Shown: positions 51,998-60,545 of the stretch, one piece after another
How the letters are laid out: each line of letters starts with the position of its first letter
How positions within the stretch are numbered: the first letter of the stretch is position 1
Origin: Archangium sp.
GTDB lineage: Bacteria > Myxococcota > Myxococcia > Myxococcales > Myxococcaceae
Assembly (NCBI GenBank): GCA_030681645.1
Contig: JAUXRX010000005.1
Span: 335,969 to 399,968 of the forward strand
Length of the DNA stretch: 64,000 bases
Direction: 5' to 3'
Program-made: the position numbers and the translations under genes
Notes under the pieces: generated by a model
What the model was told of the DNA's origin: nothing
The model's database searches: none
Seen by the model: only the letters and a program-made list of their open reading frames with translations

Positions 51998-54900
51998 CGG
52001 CCGCTCCTGACGACGAAGGCCCCAGCGAGGTACTGCTTCATTGCGTCGCTCTCGACCGTGGGCCTCAAGCCCAGCTCGAAAGGACGCCACCGCCCCTTGC
52101 CTCCCAGCCCACCGAGCTCGGCGGCGGTGAGCTTCACGAAGGCCTCGCGCGGCGCGCCCACCGGGCAATGGATGTCGGGCTCGAAGCCGACCGCCATGCC
52201 CTGGCCGAACATGCCCTTGTGCAGCAGCGTCTCGGTCATCAGCGTGGGCTTGAGCCAGGCGCGCGTCGCGCTCTGGTGGCTGCCGTAGCGGTACATCGCC
52301 TGGTATTGCGTCTGGGGGTTGCGGGCCAGGCCGTCGGGCCGCGTCTCGTGGCCCTTCACGCTCCCGTAGGTGGCGCCGTACATGTTGTGCCAGGTGCGCG
52401 CCACGCCGCGCGGGGTGCCCGGGTAGAAGCGCACGCGCAGCAGCAGCCGGGAAATCTTCGCCGCCTCGGTGCCGGCCTTCAGGTTGCGGAAGGGCCGGTC
52501 TGACGGGTCCGCGTCGATCCAGATGTAGTCGCCGTCGGCCACGTTCATCGCCTGCGCGTCCATCGGGTTCAGGTCGACGTAGCCCTCGGTGTTCGAGGGC
52601 ATGCGCTTGTCGTGGCGGTACACGTCACCGAACGGCCCGAAGAGCACGCCGGTGAAGTCGGTGTCGACGGGCGTGGTGTGCGCGCCGTGGCGGTACTTGG
52701 GCGTGTGGTAGATGTGCGTGAAGCCCTTCGCCATGAGCGGGTGCTGCGTCTTCATCAACGCCGCGCCGCCGAGCATCACGTGCCGCACCTGGCGCGCTTC
52801 GGTGGAGAGGTCGTTCGGGTCGAGCCCGTACTCCGAGGGCTGCTTCGGGCGCAGGCCCTTGTGCGGCGCGCCGAGGATGGCGTTCGGCTCGTGGAAGGTG
52901 GAGTCGATGGGCTCGCGATGCACCACCAGGTTCTCGCCGTTCTCGATGAACTCCTTCTCGGGCCGGTAGAACTCGAGGCGGCCGGTCTTGGTGTGCCAGG
53001 GCTGCTCGCCCTTCGCCTGCTCGTAGCTGGAGATGCGCGGGTAGGTGCGGTTGTTCATCAGGGCGGGGATGCCCTCGGCCGCGCGGCGCATCAGCTCGCC
53101 CAGCAGGTAGCCCTTCGTGGCCGAGCCTCCGTCGAGGATGCGCTGGAGGTAGACCTCGACCTTGTCTTCGCCGACGAACTTCCAGGCGTCGGTGAAGCGC
53201 TGGTCCTTGAGGAGCGCGCCGAGCGCCTTGCTCACCCCGGCGATGATCTCCAGGTCGCTCCTGGTGTCGAAGACGCGCTTGAGCGGCGTCACCGGGTAGA
53301 GCTGCAGGAACGGGTTGGTGCAGCTGCCCGTCATGTCGGGGTGCTTGAACTCGGCCCAGCTGTCGCAGGCGAAGACGACGTCGGCGTACTCGCAGCTGCC
53401 CGTCCACCACCAGTCGGCGTAAGCGATGAACTCGATCTTCGGCAGGGTGTTGTGCACCACGTCGAAGTGCCACTTCACGTTGCCGATGACGGAGTTGCTG
53501 TTGTTGAGCCACATCGCCTTGGTGGGCGTGGGCATGTGGCCTTCACCGGTGACCATCGTCTTCCCCGCGCGCAGCGGGCGATCGCCGTAGTTGAAGTAGT
53601 GGAGCGACTCGTAGTGCAGGTACTTCTTCACCGTCGGCTTCAGGCCGGGGTCGAGCTGCAGGTTGAAGGGGTCTTCCACGGCGAACTGGGGGATGCCCCC
53701 GAGGATGGCCGAGCGGTAGTTGCCCGCGTAGCTGCCCACGTTGCCACCCGCGAAGCCCACGTTCCGGGTGAGCGCGGCCACCAGGAAGATGGCCCGGTCC
53801 TTCAGGTCGGAGTTGTAGAACTGGTTGGGCCCCATGCCCGTGGCGAAGAGCGTCTTCTCGGGGTTCTTCGCGATGTCCTCTGCGAGGCGCGAGATGGCCT
53901 TCGCGGGCGCGCCGGTGATGGCCTCGCACTGCGCGGGCGTGAGGTTGTTGTCGAGGTACTCGCGCAGCAGCTCGAAGCCGCTGCGCACCTCGACCTCGCC
54001 CCCGTCGACGAGCTTCACGGTCTGCTTCACCGAGAGCTCGGGGTCGAACTTGAAGTTCGGGCCCCACTGGTCGCGGGTGACGGCGGTGAGCTTCCTGGTC
54101 TTCTTGTCGAACACCACGTGGGGCACGAACTGCGCGGCCATCGAATCGGGCGCCGTCTGCCCGCGCTGCTCGGTGACGGGCAGGGCCTTCTCGCCCTTCT
54201 TGAGCAACTGGACGCTCTTGAGCGCGGGCGCCACGTAGCCGGCGATGACCTGCTCGGGCCGCAGGGGCTGGAGCGTGTCCATGCGCACCAGGAAGGGCAG
54301 GTCGGTGTTCGCCGACACCCACTTCGCGTCGTACTTCTTCTTCGAGATGATCTGCTGCGCGAGCCCGAGCGCGAAGGCCGGGTCGGTGCCGGGGCGCAGC
54401 ACGATGACGTCGTCGGCCTTCGACGCGGTGGCGGAATACTCCACCGTGATGGCGGTCACCTTCGCGCCCTTGAGCCGGGCCTCGGTGAGCCAGTGGCTGT
54501 CGGGCATCTTGGTGGTGATCCAGTTCATGCCCCAGACGAGGATCAGCTTCGCGTGCTCGGTGGCGAAGAGGTCGAAGTCGTTGGTCTGCGCGCCGGTGAC
54601 CATGGGGTGGCCGGGCGGCAGGTCGGTGTGCCACGAGTAGCTGTCCCAGCCGCGGGCGCCGTGCGCCTCGTCGGGCTTGACCCCGCGAATGAGGGTGTCA
54701 GCCACCGCCATCAGGTTGGCGAAGCGGTAGAGCCCGAAGATGCGGGTGGCCCCGAGGAAGGCCATGCCGCCGCGCACCTTCACCGTCTGCGTGCCCGCGC
54801 CGTGGGTGGCCTCGACCATCGCCGGGTCGTAGCCCTGCGCTGAGAGCTTCTTCTGGCCCTCGGCGCCCGAGTAGGTGCGCATGATGTTCTCGAGCGCCTT

Positions 54901-55452
54901 CGCCGAGTACGTGTTCGCCTCGTCCCACGTGACGCGCACCCAGGCGTCCTTGCCGCGCTGGAGATATTTCTGATCGACCGCGCCGGACTTCGGGTCGCGC
55001 GGCATGCCGAGGTCGACCCAGTCCTTGAAGCCCTTGCGCACCATGGGGGCCTTCACCCGGCGATCGCCGTAGATGCGGCGCACCAGCGCGAGGCCCTTCT
55101 GGCAGATGCGCGGGTCCCACCGGCCCGAGGCGCGGTGGCCCATCAGGTCCTCGGCCTTGCCGTAGCCGAAGGTGGGGCCGATGCGCGTCACCACGCCGTT
55201 CTTCACGTACGCGCGCAGCAGGCAGTTGTGGGTGTCGTTGGGGGCGCAGAGGAAGACGAACGACGAGTCGTAGTTGAAGATGTTGCGGTAGGCCTTTTCC
55301 CACTCGCGGTTGGGGTAGGCGGCGAGCGGGTTGTCGATCTGCAGGGGCTTGAAGTACTTGAGCGGCGCCGCGGCGGCTGCGCCTGCGCTGGCCACGCCCA
55401 CGCCGAACAGGCCACGCAGCAGGGTCCTTCTCTTGATCCGATCGTCACTCAT
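51994..55452 (-). CDS. type II DMSO-reductase-family molybdopterin alpha subunit
   Basis: 1152 residues from the ATG at 55452, giving a Tat signal (KRRTLLRGLFGVGVA). The cluster motif is C69-x3-D73-x3-C77 and C117 (LCAPNDTHNC, RICQKG); compared with NarG's H-x3-C-x3-C, an Asp sits at the second ligand. The Mo-ligand Asp of type II enzymes aligns with D277 in SWHTDLPPGHP, followed by VWGMNWITTKMPDSHW. Type II enzymes include nitrate, selenate, (per)chlorate reductases, nitrite oxidoreductase, dimethylsulfide and ethylbenzene dehydrogenases. The substrate cannot be decided here. First of the ATGA-linked alpha-beta-gamma-chaperone genes, with moaA downstream. Confidence 0.92.
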   Translation of the reverse strand: MSDDRIKRRTLLRGLFGVGVASAGAAAAAPLKYFKPLQIDNPLAAYPNREWEKAYRNIFNYDSSFVFLCAPNDTHNCLLRAYVKNGVVTRIGPTFGYGKAEDLMGHRASGRWDPRICQKGLALVRRIYGDRRVKAPMVRKGFKDWVDLGMPRDPKSGAVDQKYLQRGKDAWVRVTWDEANTYSAKALENIMRTYSGAEGQKKLSAQGYDPAMVEATHGAGTQTVKVRGGMAFLGATRIFGLYRFANLMAVADTLIRGVKPDEAHGARGWDSYSWHTDLPPGHPMVTGAQTNDFDLFATEHAKLILVWGMNWITTKMPDSHWLTEARLKGAKVTAITVEYSATASKADDVIVLRPGTDPAFALGLAQQIISKKKYDAKWVSANTDLPFLVRMDTLQPLRPEQVIAGYVAPALKSVQLLKKGEKALPVTEQRGQTAPDSMAAQFVPHVVFDKKTRKLTAVTRDQWGPNFKFDPELSVKQTVKLVDGGEVEVRSGFELLREYLDNNLTPAQCEAITGAPAKAISRLAEDIAKNPEKTLFATGMGPNQFYNSDLKDRAIFLVAALTRNVGFAGGNVGSYAGNYRSAILGGIPQFAVEDPFNLQLDPGLKPTVKKYLHYESLHYFNYGDRPLRAGKTMVTGEGHMPTPTKAMWLNNSNSVIGNVKWHFDVVHNTLPKIEFIAYADWWWTGSCEYADVVFACDSWAEFKHPDMTGSCTNPFLQLYPVTPLKRVFDTRSDLEIIAGVSKALGALLKDQRFTDAWKFVGEDKVEVYLQRILDGGSATKGYLLGELMRRAAEGIPALMNNRTYPRISSYEQAKGEQPWHTKTGRLEFYRPEKEFIENGENLVVHREPIDSTFHEPNAILGAPHKGLRPKQPSEYGLDPNDLSTEARQVRHVMLGGAALMKTQHPLMAKGFTHIYHTPKYRHGAHTTPVDTDFTGVLFGPFGDVYRHDKRMPSNTEGYVDLNPMDAQAMNVADGDYIWIDADPSDRPFRNLKAGTEAAKISRLLLRVRFYPGTPRGVARTWHNMYGATYGSVKGHETRPDGLARNPQTQYQAMYRYGSHQSATRAWLKPTLMTETLLHKGMFGQGMAVGFEPDIHCPVGAPREAFVKLTAAELGGLGGKGRWRPFELGLRPTVESDAMKQYLAGAFVVRSGR

Positions 55453-56215
55453 GGGCGGCTCCTTCAGCGAGGACGGCGCGCGGCGACAGCTCGCGCACCT
55501 GGAGGTGAGGCAGCTTCTGCTCGAGCAGCTTCTCGATGAGCTCGCGCGCGGGGGCGCGGTGCTCGTCACAGCCGGTGGTGTCGAGCTGGTAGAGCAGCAC
55601 GCCCTCGGACACGCCGAGGAAGCGCACGTCGGCGCCGCGGAAGTTGCGCACGAACTTCTGCACCGACTCGAGCGAGGGGATCAGCTCGGCGTCGAGGTCG
55701 CCGTAGCGAAGGGGACTCTCGGTGTCTTCGTAGACGAGGTCGACACAGGTCTTCTGTCCATGGCCAGCGCTGGCAGTGCGGGTGTGCCGCGCGCCGCCGG
55801 TGAGACCGAGCACGAGCCCGTCGATGGCCTCGCGCCACGAGTCACAAGCCGTCACAGCGTCTCCCTCTCCCCGAGGGGGAGAGGCCGAACACGGCGTACG
55901 CACCAGCCGCCACGCCCCCGGGCCGGCGGTCTGCCATTGACCCTTCAGACAAGGACACCCGAGCGCGCTCAAGACCGCGGGCAGCTCAGCCATGGTCACC
56001 GCGCGCTGCTGGAAGCGGCGGAACCCTTCCCCCAGCCGGACCCCATTCTCGAACAGCGCGCGGTGAAGGCCCGCAGCGTCAACCTCGGCCGCGCAACCGA
56101 AGAGCACCTCCTCCTCGGCCTCCTCAGCGACCTGGCCGATCACCCCCTGCACCGCAGCGCGGCGCGCGCGTCGCCATCGCCAGGCGAGCTCTTCGAGTGC
56201 GGATTCCCGAAACAC
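55445..56215 (-). CDS. Cys-rich protein of unknown function, first gene of the molybdoenzyme operon
   Basis: 256 residues, GTG start at 56215 (start uncertain). No signal peptide. Seven Cys: C41, C87, C89 (GCPCLKG), C109, C124, C157 and C216. The middle (WREAIDGLVLGLTGGARHT, QKTCVDLVYED) loosely recalls V4R-type small-molecule domains. The last 70 residues (LESVQKFVRNFRGADVRFLGVSEGVLLYQL, TTGC) recall the NifU C-terminal domain, but with only one Cys of its CxxC. Residues about 109-121 come from an in-frame C/G-rich repeat copy. The 3' end overlaps the alpha gene by 8 bp. A maturation or redox-sensing role is a guess. Confidence 0.6.
   Translation of the reverse strand: MFRESALEELAWRWRRARRAAVQGVIGQVAEEAEEEVLFGCAAEVDAAGLHRALFENGVRLGEGFRRFQQRAVTMAELPAVLSALGCPCLKGQWQTAGPGAWRLVRTPCSASPPRGEGDAVTACDSWREAIDGLVLGLTGGARHTRTASAGHGQKTCVDLVYEDTESPLRYGDLDAELIPSLESVQKFVRNFRGADVRFLGVSEGVLLYQLDTTGCDEHRAPARELIEKLLEQKLPHLQVRELSPRAVLAEGAAHE
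55859..55893. repeat. C/G-rich hairpin dispersed element inside Cys-rich gene
   Basis: CTCCCTCTCCCCGAGGGGGA then GAGGCCGAACACGG, a copy of the family at 13287. It is in frame within the coding sequence, between two Cys residues. Confidence 0.8.
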
Positions 56216-56316
56216 GCCGCGGACCGCAGCAAGCCCGGGGCCAGCGCGACCTCAGAGGGAAACGCACCTCGCCGGGCCCGCATTTCTGTTCCCCGCTGTT
56301 TCAGAAAAGAACCGAA

Positions 56317-56330
56317 TTGATTCCAATCAA
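56317..56330. promoter_or_regulatory. perfect FNR/ANR-type box
   Basis: TTGAT-TCCA-ATCAA is the exact consensus of FNR-family oxygen-responsive regulators. It lies in the 189-bp divergent region, 74 bp from the porin start and 101 bp from the first gene of the molybdoenzyme operon, in locally AT-rich DNA. It suggests low-oxygen control of one or both units. Confidence 0.7.
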
Positions 56331-56404
56331 CCAGGCCAACCCGCCAGCGCCCTCTGAGCCGTCACCACCGGCCGCGGGCCGCGTTGCTGCAAGGCACGCA
56401 GCCC

Positions 56405-57859
56405 ATGAGCCGAACGCTGGTGGCGCTGATGATGTTCGCGGCCGTGAGGGTCCGCGCTGAAGAGCCCGTCGACGGAGGCCTCGCGCCACCGCCGGCGATC
56501 GTCGACGCGGGGGTGCCGGCGACGCTGGGCTTCGACGTGGTGCGAGGCCCCTGGGGCCCGGCACGAAGGAGCTCGGGCGAGCAGTTCCGCAGCGCGGCGA
56601 CGCCGGTGGGCGAAGGCCCGCTGCGTTGGCGCTGGGCCGACTACTCGCTGGCCATCGGGGGCCAGTACTTCGCGCGCGCCGAGGTGCGAGACGGCCGCGA
56701 CTTCGACTTCGCAGCGCAAGACCACACCCTCGGGGTCGACCACCGCGCCCGGCTGACGGTGCGCGCCTCGGCGAAGGAGCGGGTGGGCGTGCTGCTCGAG
56801 CTCCAGGACGTGCGCGGCTGGGGCTCGGAGACCAACACGCTGGTGGTGATGCCCTTCACCGGGCTGCACCAGGGCTTCGTCGACGTGAAGGTGACGTCCT
56901 TCCTCGACGTGCGGGTGGGGCGGCAGGAGCTCTCGTACGGAGAGGAGCGCCTCATCGGCAACCTCGACTGGGCGCAGACCGCGCGGGCCTTCGATGGAGT
57001 CTTCGTCCGCGTGACGGCCTCGCCCTCGGTCACCCTCGACGCCTTCGGCATGCTCCTCGCGCCGCCGGCGTGGCTGACCGACGCGAGCGGGGCGCGCTTC
57101 CACAACTCGGGCAGCTACTTCACCGGGCTCTACGCGCGCGCGCGCCTGGGCAAGGCGGGCTTCGACGTCTACGGCCTGGGGCTGCTGGAAGATCCTTCGT
57201 CGGCCGCGCTCGGCGCTCGCCACGACAACAACCGGCTCACCCTGGGCGCGAGGGGCTTCGGCGCGCTGGGGCCGCTCGCGCTCCTGGGCGAGGCGGCGTT
57301 CCAGACGGGCAAGTCCTGCAGCCCGGCGTGCGTGCAGGGGCAGACCGACGACGCGGTGCTGGCGGGCTCGTTCGCGGTGCGGGCCACGTACACGGCGCCC
57401 GTCTGGGGCGCGCCCTACGTGCTGGGCGAGTTCCTCGGCGCGTCCGGCGACGGGACCCCGGCCGACGGGGTGGACCACACCTTCCACCAGCTCTTCCCCA
57501 CCGGCCACGCGCAGCTCGGCTTCATGGACTACGTCGGTTGGCAGAACGTGGTGGCGGCGCGGGGCACGCTCGGCTTCCGCCCCTGGGGCGCGCACGTGTG
57601 GCTCGACGTGCGCCACTACCGCGCGTGGGATCCCACGGGCGCCTGGTACGCGTCGAACGGCAGCGTGTTCCTCCCGGCTGACGCCACCCGGGCCAGCGGC
57701 AACATGGGCACCGAGCTGGATCTCTCCATCACCGTGCCGGTCTTCGACAACGTGGCGTTGGCGGGGGCGGTGGCCGTGTTCCTCCCCGGGCTCGAGGCGA
57801 GCGCTCGCGGCACGGCGCCGTCGACCTGGGGCTTCCTCTCGGTGCGCAGCCAGTTCTGA
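56405..57859 (+). CDS. alginate-export-type outer-membrane porin
   Basis: 484 residues from the ATG at 56405, with a Sec signal (TLVALMMFAAVRVRA). The body is antiparallel beta strands with family marks of the alginate_exp/AlgE-like barrels: WADYSLAIGGQYFARAEVRDG, LRLTVRASAKERVGVLLELQDVRGWG-like strand pairs, GLHQGFVDVKV, VRVGRQELSYGEERLIGNLDW, FDGVFVR, and the terminal Phe. In anaerobic respiratory clusters such porins may admit substrate to the periplasm. Divergent from the molybdoenzyme operon, sharing the FNR box; convergent with the FHA regulator gene, 4 bp apart. Confidence 0.82.
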   Translation: MSRTLVALMMFAAVRVRAEEPVDGGLAPPPAIVDAGVPATLGFDVVRGPWGPARRSSGEQFRSAATPVGEGPLRWRWADYSLAIGGQYFARAEVRDGRDFDFAAQDHTLGVDHRARLTVRASAKERVGVLLELQDVRGWGSETNTLVVMPFTGLHQGFVDVKVTSFLDVRVGRQELSYGEERLIGNLDWAQTARAFDGVFVRVTASPSVTLDAFGMLLAPPAWLTDASGARFHNSGSYFTGLYARARLGKAGFDVYGLGLLEDPSSAALGARHDNNRLTLGARGFGALGPLALLGEAAFQTGKSCSPACVQGQTDDAVLAGSFAVRATYTAPVWGAPYVLGEFLGASGDGTPADGVDHTFHQLFPTGHAQLGFMDYVGWQNVVAARGTLGFRPWGAHVWLDVRHYRAWDPTGAWYASNGSVFLPADATRASGNMGTELDLSITVPVFDNVALAGAVAVFLPGLEASARGTAPSTWGFLSVRSQF

Positions 57860-57863
57860 CGGG

Positions 57864-59150
57864 TCAGCGGAAGTCGTCGGGCGAGAGGCCGTGGGTCTCG
57901 AGCAGCTTGTAGAGGTAGCTGCGCGCGATGCCGGCCTCGCGCGAGACGGCCGACGCCGAGCCCTGGTGCTTCTCGAGCAGGGCCTCGAGGTAGCTGCGCT
58001 CGAAGGCGGCCAGCGCCTTGTCGCGGGCCTGGTGGAAGTCTTCCTTCGGCGCGGCGGGCGCCGGGAGATCAGGCAGCGGTGCTTCGCCGAAGGTGATGGC
58101 GCGGTCGATCGCGTTCTTGAGCTCGCGCACGTTGCCCGGCCAGCGCCAGGCGCTCAGGCCCGACATCGCGGCGGGAGCCAGCGGGGCCTTCGCGCCGGCC
58201 TGCGTGGCGAAGTGCTGCGCGAGCAGCGGCACGTCGTCCAGGCGCTCGCGCAGCGCCGGCAGCTCGAGCGTGATGGAGGCGAGGCGGAAGTAGAGATCGC
58301 TGCGAAAGCGGCCTTCCTTCGCCTCGCGCTGCAGGTCCTTCGTGGTGGCGGCCACCAGGCGAAAGTCGGCGGTGCGCACCTTGCCTTCGCCCACGCGCTG
58401 GAAGGTGCGCGACTCGAGCACGCGCAAGAGCACGGGCTGCACGTCGGCGGGCAGCGAGGCGACCTCGTCGAGGAAGAGCGTGCCTCCGCTGGCGGCCTCG
58501 ATGAGCCCGAGGCTGTCCTTGACCGCGCCGGTGAAGGCGCCGCGCACGTGCCCGAAGAGCACCGACGAGACGAGCGACGAGGTGATGCTTCCGCAGTCGA
58601 GGGTGATCAACGGACCGCTGGCGCGCAGCGAGAGCTCGTGGAGGGTGCGGGCGACGAGCTCCTTGCCGGTGCCGGTCTCTCCGTGAATGAGGCACGAGGT
58701 GTCGGTGGGCGCGACCTGCTCGAGCTGCGCGAAGAGGCGGCGCATCGAGGGTGAGCGGCCCAGCAGCCCGCCCAGCACCTGCTTGTCGCTGAGCGCGCCC
58801 GGGCGGAGCAGGGGGAGCACCGCCAGCGTGGTGCTGCCGAGGTCGACGCTCGCCCCCAGGGGGATCTCGAGGCGGGTGAACTTCGCGCCGAGGTAGCGGG
58901 TGCCGTTCTTCGAGCCGAGATCGTTCACCTTCACCCGGGTGGTGGTGAGCTCGAGGCTCAGGTGCCTGCGCGAGACGCCGGCGTCGGTGAGCTTGAGCTG
59001 GCAGTCGGCGTGCGTGCCGACCAGCACCGTGCCTTCGCGCACCTCGAGCTGGAGGCCCGCGTCAGGCCCGGCGAGCACCACCAGCCGCACCGGCAGCGGC
59101 GCAGCCGAGAGCAGGCTGGGATCGATGGTGTCGGTTCTCGGCTCGTCCAC
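57864..59150 (-). CDS. FHA-domain sigma-54-dependent activator
   Basis: 428 residues from a GTG at 59150; a GTG at 59171 would read part of a REP-like copy. The FHA domain (about 20-108: LVGTHADCQLKLTDAGVSRRHL, GSKNGT) replaces the receiver of NtrC-like proteins. AAA+ domain about 125-345: Walker A GETGTGKE, sigma-54 contact loop GAFTGA, Walker B GGTLFLDEV, sensor RFRSDLYFRL and WPGNVREL. Fis-type HTH at the end (GSASAVSREAGIARSYLYKLLE). All motifs needed to open sigma-54 promoters are intact. It should respond to a phosphothreonine signal, possibly from one of the nearby Ser/Thr kinases (inference). Confidence 0.93.
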   Translation of the reverse strand: MDEPRTDTIDPSLLSAAPLPVRLVVLAGPDAGLQLEVREGTVLVGTHADCQLKLTDAGVSRRHLSLELTTTRVKVNDLGSKNGTRYLGAKFTRLEIPLGASVDLGSTTLAVLPLLRPGALSDKQVLGGLLGRSPSMRRLFAQLEQVAPTDTSCLIHGETGTGKELVARTLHELSLRASGPLITLDCGSITSSLVSSVLFGHVRGAFTGAVKDSLGLIEAASGGTLFLDEVASLPADVQPVLLRVLESRTFQRVGEGKVRTADFRLVAATTKDLQREAKEGRFRSDLYFRLASITLELPALRERLDDVPLLAQHFATQAGAKAPLAPAAMSGLSAWRWPGNVRELKNAIDRAITFGEAPLPDLPAPAAPKEDFHQARDKALAAFERSYLEALLEKHQGSASAVSREAGIARSYLYKLLETHGLSPDDFR

Positions 59151-59163
59151 GCCGCGGTGACTA

Positions 59164-59190
59164 CCGTTCACCCCGCGCGGAGTCGAGGGG
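59164..59190. repeat. REP-like dispersed element between DUF1552 and FHA regulator genes
   Basis: CCGTTCACCCCGCGCGGAG then TCGAGGGG, a single copy in the spacer downstream of the locus 2 DUF1552 gene. Confidence 0.85.
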
Positions 59191-59198
59191 CCAACCGT

Positions 59199-60545
59199 TC
59201 ACACCAGCAGCTCGGTGATCGGCGTGGTGCTCGCGCCCGAGCTGGAGCCCGCCGACGTCGCCCCCGTGCCGAGCGCCTTGAGGCAGGTGAGCAGGATGTC
59301 GGTGGTGTTCCGGCCGGTGGCTGAACGGAAGTGGTAGCCCGAGCGCAGCGCGCCGCCGCCCTTCCCCGCCAGCAACACCGGGTAGTCGTTGATGGAGTGG
59401 TCGAGCCCTTCGGCGACGTCGCTGGTGCAGAGCACCACGGTGTTGTCGAGCAGGTTGCCCGGCCCTTCCACGGTGTCCTTCAGCGCCGAGAGGGTGCGGG
59501 CGAAGTTGCGCATGGTGAAGATGACGGCCGCGTTCACCTTGTCCTGCTGAGCGGCGTCGTGGGTGATGGAGTGCTCGCTGTCGCGCGCCGCGCCGGGCGT
59601 GAGGAACTTGAAGCAGTGCCCGCCGACCGAGCCGGAGAACTGAAACGAGGCGACGCGGGTGAGGTCGCAGGCGAAGGCCATCGCGAGCAGGTCGCTCATC
59701 ACCGTGGACACGGCCTCGATGGGCTCGACGCCGCCGACGTCGGTGTTGGTCTGGGTGGGCGTCGCCGGCTTCACGCACGACGAGGTGAACACGGGCGGGA
59801 GCGCGAGCACCCGGGTGCGGAGCTCCGAGATGCTGGTGAGGTGCGCGTCGAGGCGCTGCTTGTCGGCGGCGCCGAGCCTGGCCTCGAGGGTGGCCGCGTC
59901 TTCGCGCACGGCGTCGAGCACGTTGGCGCGCATCGCGTCGCGGGGATCGCGGGGATCGCGGGGCGTGAAGCCCGCGAAGAGCGTGTTGAACAGGCGCGCG
60001 GGGTTGGTCTCCTGCGGCATCGGCTGATCAGGCCCGCGGTGCGACATGTTCGCGAGCGTGGGGCCTTCACCGGTGGTGTAGCGCTTGGACACGGCGAGCT
60101 GGAGCGACTTGAAGGTCGTCGTCCCGGCGATGGCGTCGGCGGCCACCTGGTCGATCGACTTGAGGCCGAACTTGGAGTTGTACCCGGCGCCCCCGGGGTC
60201 GAGCGGGATCATCGGAGCGCCCGAGAGCAGCGCCGCCGCGCCGTTGTGGTGGCCGCGGAGGTTGGGCGTCTTCACGTTGAAGCCGCTGATCACCGACACG
60301 TAGTCGCGCACCGCGGACAGCGGCACCAGCTGCTCGCTCGGCGTGTACGTGGTGCCGACCTGCACCGGCTTCCACTTGCTGCGGATGACGCCGTTGCCGA
60401 AGAACCAGGTGATGAAGCGGCGAGGCGGAGGCGTGCCGTCGGCGAACGCGAGGCCCGAACCGTCGAGCATGGCTGCCAGCGTCGGCAGGGCCAGCGCAGC
60501 ACCCGCCCCGCGCAGCAGGAAGCGGCGAGAGAGACGCAGGGTCAT
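59199..60545 (-). CDS. DUF1552 protein, Tat-exported (locus 2)
   Basis: 448 residues from the ATG at 60545, in an ATGA overlap with its DUF1592 partner. The twin-arginine signal is SRRFLLRGAGAALALPTLA. DUF1552 marks are RRFITWFFGNGVI, FGLKSIDQVAADAI, KQRLDAHLTSISELRTR, AFACDLTRVASFQF, DSEHSITHDAA and LDNTVVLCTSDVAEGLDHSINDYPVLLAG. It carries a short RDPRDPRD run from a CGCGGGGATC-type repeat. It is homologous to the locus 1 protein at 44362 but clearly diverged. The pair is probably one functional unit; no function is established that I know of. Confidence 0.88.
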   Translation of the reverse strand: MTLRLSRRFLLRGAGAALALPTLAAMLDGSGLAFADGTPPPRRFITWFFGNGVIRSKWKPVQVGTTYTPSEQLVPLSAVRDYVSVISGFNVKTPNLRGHHNGAAALLSGAPMIPLDPGGAGYNSKFGLKSIDQVAADAIAGTTTFKSLQLAVSKRYTTGEGPTLANMSHRGPDQPMPQETNPARLFNTLFAGFTPRDPRDPRDAMRANVLDAVREDAATLEARLGAADKQRLDAHLTSISELRTRVLALPPVFTSSCVKPATPTQTNTDVGGVEPIEAVSTVMSDLLAMAFACDLTRVASFQFSGSVGGHCFKFLTPGAARDSEHSITHDAAQQDKVNAAVIFTMRNFARTLSALKDTVEGPGNLLDNTVVLCTSDVAEGLDHSINDYPVLLAGKGGGALRSGYHFRSATGRNTTDILLTCLKALGTGATSAGSSSGASTTPITELLV

